Source: JBLHGN01 sp047616325 (GTDB lineage: Bacteria; Pseudomonadota; Gammaproteobacteria; Pseudomonadales; Cellvibrionaceae). From it: a stretch of DNA of 7,722 nt. The stretch lies in the NCBI GenBank assembly GCA_047616325.1, contig JBLHGN010000173.1:1-7722 (forward strand), read 5' to 3'. Both the position numbers and the translations under genes were made by a program. The notes under the pieces are model-generated. The model was not told where the DNA came from. It did no database searches and saw only the letters and a list, made by a program, of their open reading frames with translations. Positions 6,023-7,722 of the stretch are shown piece after piece (the stretch's first letter is position 1; every line of letters begins with the position of its first letter).

Positions 6023-6103
6023 ATTGATAATGCACTATGCCGCTTGTATGTTGTCTAGAGGCGTCCCAGTCTTTCTCCTAATTTCTCAAGACCATTATAC
6101 CCC

Positions 6104-7722
6104 ATGATAAAAAAAGCATTTGATCTCTATATTCGCCTCGTCACCGAGTTCCCCAAACTGGTTTTAAGCGCTGTGTTTATTGTCACAATAGGGCTAGCTG
6201 CAGGCCTGCCAAATTTCAAATTGGATGCGTCTTCGGACTCCCTCACTCTGGAGCACGACACTGATCTGGATTATTTTCGCGAAGTCGCCAAACAGTACCA
6301 ATCGGGTGACTTTCTAATCGTCACCTTTAGGCCGAACGAAACTTTATTTAGCGATCAATCCCTTGCGCTACTATCTGATTTGCAACGTGACCTGGGGGGG
6401 ATTGAAGGTGTCGTCGGCATAGACAGTATTCTCAATGTACCCTTGCTCTACAGCCCGAAACAAAGCCTTAGCGACATCATGCAAGACTCGCGCACATTGA
6501 TGACTCCTGGAACGGATCGTCAGTTGGCCCAGCAGGAATTTCTCACCAGCCCTATATATAAAGAATTAATTCTAGGCCCCGACCAGCAGACCACAGCATT
6601 GCAGTTGAGTATTGCCGTTGATGAAAAATATATCGTGCTGGTGCAGCATAGGGATGAGCTGCGGCTAAAAAAACGTACGCAAGGTCTATCTTCTGATGAA
6701 CAGGAAGAGCTGAATAGAGCGGCCAAGGAGTTTTTGGATTACCGCACAGCGGCAGAATCGCGCGCTCATGCACGCGTCGAAGATGTGAGGCGGGTAGTGG
6801 CCACATACAAAGATCGCGCGGAGATTTTTGTGGGCGGCATCACCATGATTACTGCCGATATGATTACCTTTATTGAAAATGATCTTGTGGTATTTGGCGC
6901 TGCTGTAGTGCTTTTTATGATAATTATTCTAGCCTTTATCTTCCGCTCCTTGAGGTTTGTGGTTATCCCCATGCTCTGCTGCTTGTCGGCGGTAGTGATG
7001 ATGTTGGGCTTGGTTAGTTGGCTGGACTGGCGGCTCACGGTAATATCGTCCAACTTCGTTGCTCTGCTGCTGATTATTTCACTGGCCATTATTATTCACC
7101 TGTTAGTCCGTTACCGTGAGTACGCTGCAGAATTTCCAGACTGGAATCAAAAACAATTAGTCACGGCTACAGTAAAGTTTATGGCACGCCCCTGTCTGTA
7201 TACCTCGCTTACCACAGTGGTGGCCTTTGTTTCTTTTGTGGTGAGTGATATTCGACCAGTAATCGATTTTGGTTGGCTCATGACGATGGGTTTACTGCTC
7301 GCTCTCGGTTTGGCTTTTTTGATTATGCCTGCATGTTTTGTGTTGTTACCTCGTGAGAAAATAAGGTCGTCGGAGACTGAGAATAAATCCAAACCTGCAG
7401 CAAAGCCTTTTTCCATGTTTTTTTCCGATATCGTCGACAGGTATGGTCGAGCAGTAATTCTAGGCAGCCTATTTGTGGCGGTTCTCAGCGTGGTTGGCAT
7501 AAGTCGCTTGCAAGTTGAAAATAAATTCATCGACTACTTTCACGAGTCTACAGAAATTTACCAGGGTTTATCGGTCATCGATAAGAATCTGGGTGGAACC
7601 ACGTCGCTCGACATAATCATCAATGCGGCTTCACAAGAATTATTGCCAAGTTCATTGGAGTCCTTCGACGGCGAGGATGATCCCTTTGCCGATGAGTATG
7701 CACAAACGCCAGACAGTTACGC
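6104..7722 (+). CDS. MMPL/RND-superfamily membrane exporter (3' partial)
   Basis: Inner-membrane exporter of the RND superfamily, closest in layout to COG1033/MMPL-type permeases of lipids or other hydrophobic molecules; the substrate is unknown. The frame stays open from the ATG at 6104 to the window edge, 539 codons of a protein that usually has about 770-870 residues. Membrane helix 1 (about 16-36) is followed by a large periplasmic loop opening with LDASSDSLTLEHDTDLDYFR (40-59) and holding a charged, helical segment (183-235). Helices 2-6 lie near 262-280, 284-305, 313-335, 362-382 and 388-414. A short polar linker (417-435) leads to helix 7 (448-468) and the second periplasmic loop, the usual RND duplication. 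Helix 4 ends IIIHLLVRYREY (329-340); Ala328 stands where many MMPL proteins have the proton-relay Asp. The ribosome site is weak (AAGA, 12 bases upstream). A seven-G run (6394-6400) lies in the coding frame. Confidence 0.9.
   Translation, partial: MIKKAFDLYIRLVTEFPKLVLSAVFIVTIGLAAGLPNFKLDASSDSLTLEHDTDLDYFREVAKQYQSGDFLIVTFRPNETLFSDQSLALLSDLQRDLGGIEGVVGIDSILNVPLLYSPKQSLSDIMQDSRTLMTPGTDRQLAQQEFLTSPIYKELILGPDQQTTALQLSIAVDEKYIVLVQHRDELRLKKRTQGLSSDEQEELNRAAKEFLDYRTAAESRAHARVEDVRRVVATYKDRAEIFVGGITMITADMITFIENDLVVFGAAVVLFMIIILAFIFRSLRFVVIPMLCCLSAVVMMLGLVSWLDWRLTVISSNFVALLLIISLAIIIHLLVRYREYAAEFPDWNQKQLVTATVKFMARPCLYTSLTTVVAFVSFVVSDIRPVIDFGWLMTMGLLLALGLAFLIMPACFVLLPREKIRSSETENKSKPAAKPFSMFFSDIVDRYGRAVILGSLFVAVLSVVGISRLQVENKFIDYFHESTEIYQGLSVIDKNLGGTTSLDIIINAASQELLPSSLESFDGEDDPFADEYAQTPDSY

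Larger units (their letters stand above)
5850..6103. promoter_or_regulatory. Divergent intergenic region between the FHA gene and the RND exporter
   Basis: This 254-base gap must hold the promoters of both divergent genes. From left to right it contains a - strand TATACT (5896-5901), an 8-base G run (5910-5917), an inverted repeat (5929-5962), a Shine-Dalgarno-like AGGAG (5973-5977), two overlapping alternative hairpins (5985-6011), a perfect TATAAT (6017-6022) and two possible mini-ORFs (5984-6058 and 6030-6107). No established regulator site is recognised. Confidence 0.6.

Noticed and set aside
6766..7089. Open frame of 107 codons on the - strand
   Set aside because: Antisense to exporter membrane helices 2-4; no recognisable motif and no upstream signals.
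7147..7530. Open frame of 127 codons on the - strand
   Set aside because: It lies wholly inside the exporter gene, has no ribosome site, and its residue mix is typical of an antisense reading of a membrane protein. The + strand frame shows clear family features.

Overview
The window reads as a piece of a gammaproteobacterial chromosome of roughly balanced base composition. The mpl-ubiX adjacency, and a UbiX whose residue numbering matches Pseudomonas aeruginosa UbiX position for position, point to the Pseudomonas/Cellvibrio side of the class. A Na+-type, K+-dependent membrane pyrophosphatase would fit a marine member. This placement is inference from gene content and remembered sequences; no search was run. 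I see no tRNA, rRNA, CRISPR array, insertion sequence, integrase or prophage gene.

Layout on the + strand: (1) bases 1-1931, hppA, a membrane-bound pyrophosphatase cut off at its 5' end, followed by a good hairpin terminator at 1956-1982. (2) 2098-2715, msrA, a methionine sulfoxide reductase with an export signal and the only strong Shine-Dalgarno site in the window. (3) A 202-base gap (2716-2917) rich in short direct and inverted repeats, then mpl (2918-4333), the murein tripeptide ligase used in peptidoglycan recycling. (4) 34 bases later ubiX (4368-4976), the prenyl-FMN synthase needed by UbiD in ubiquinone synthesis; mpl and ubiX probably share a transcript.

(5) On the - strand, converging on ubiX, a 277-residue protein (5016-5849) with two FHA domains and one C-terminal membrane helix. 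A 43-base imperfect hairpin (4992-5034) spans the convergent gene ends and contains the FHA stop codon. (6) A 254-base divergent gap (5850-6103) with two strong inverted repeats, an 8-base G/C homopolymer, a perfect TATAAT and two possible mini-ORFs. (7) From 6104 to beyond the window end, an MMPL/RND-superfamily membrane exporter, visible for 539 codons and cut at its 3' end.

The identifiable genes serve membrane energetics (HppA, UbiX), envelope maintenance (Mpl, the exporter) and oxidative repair outside the cytoplasm (MsrA). They are mostly ordinary chromosomal genes and I see no clear new defence or mobile system. The parts that most deserve a second look are the tail-anchored tandem-FHA protein, the divergent regulatory region between it and the exporter, and the exporter's lack of the usual acidic residue in membrane helix 4.
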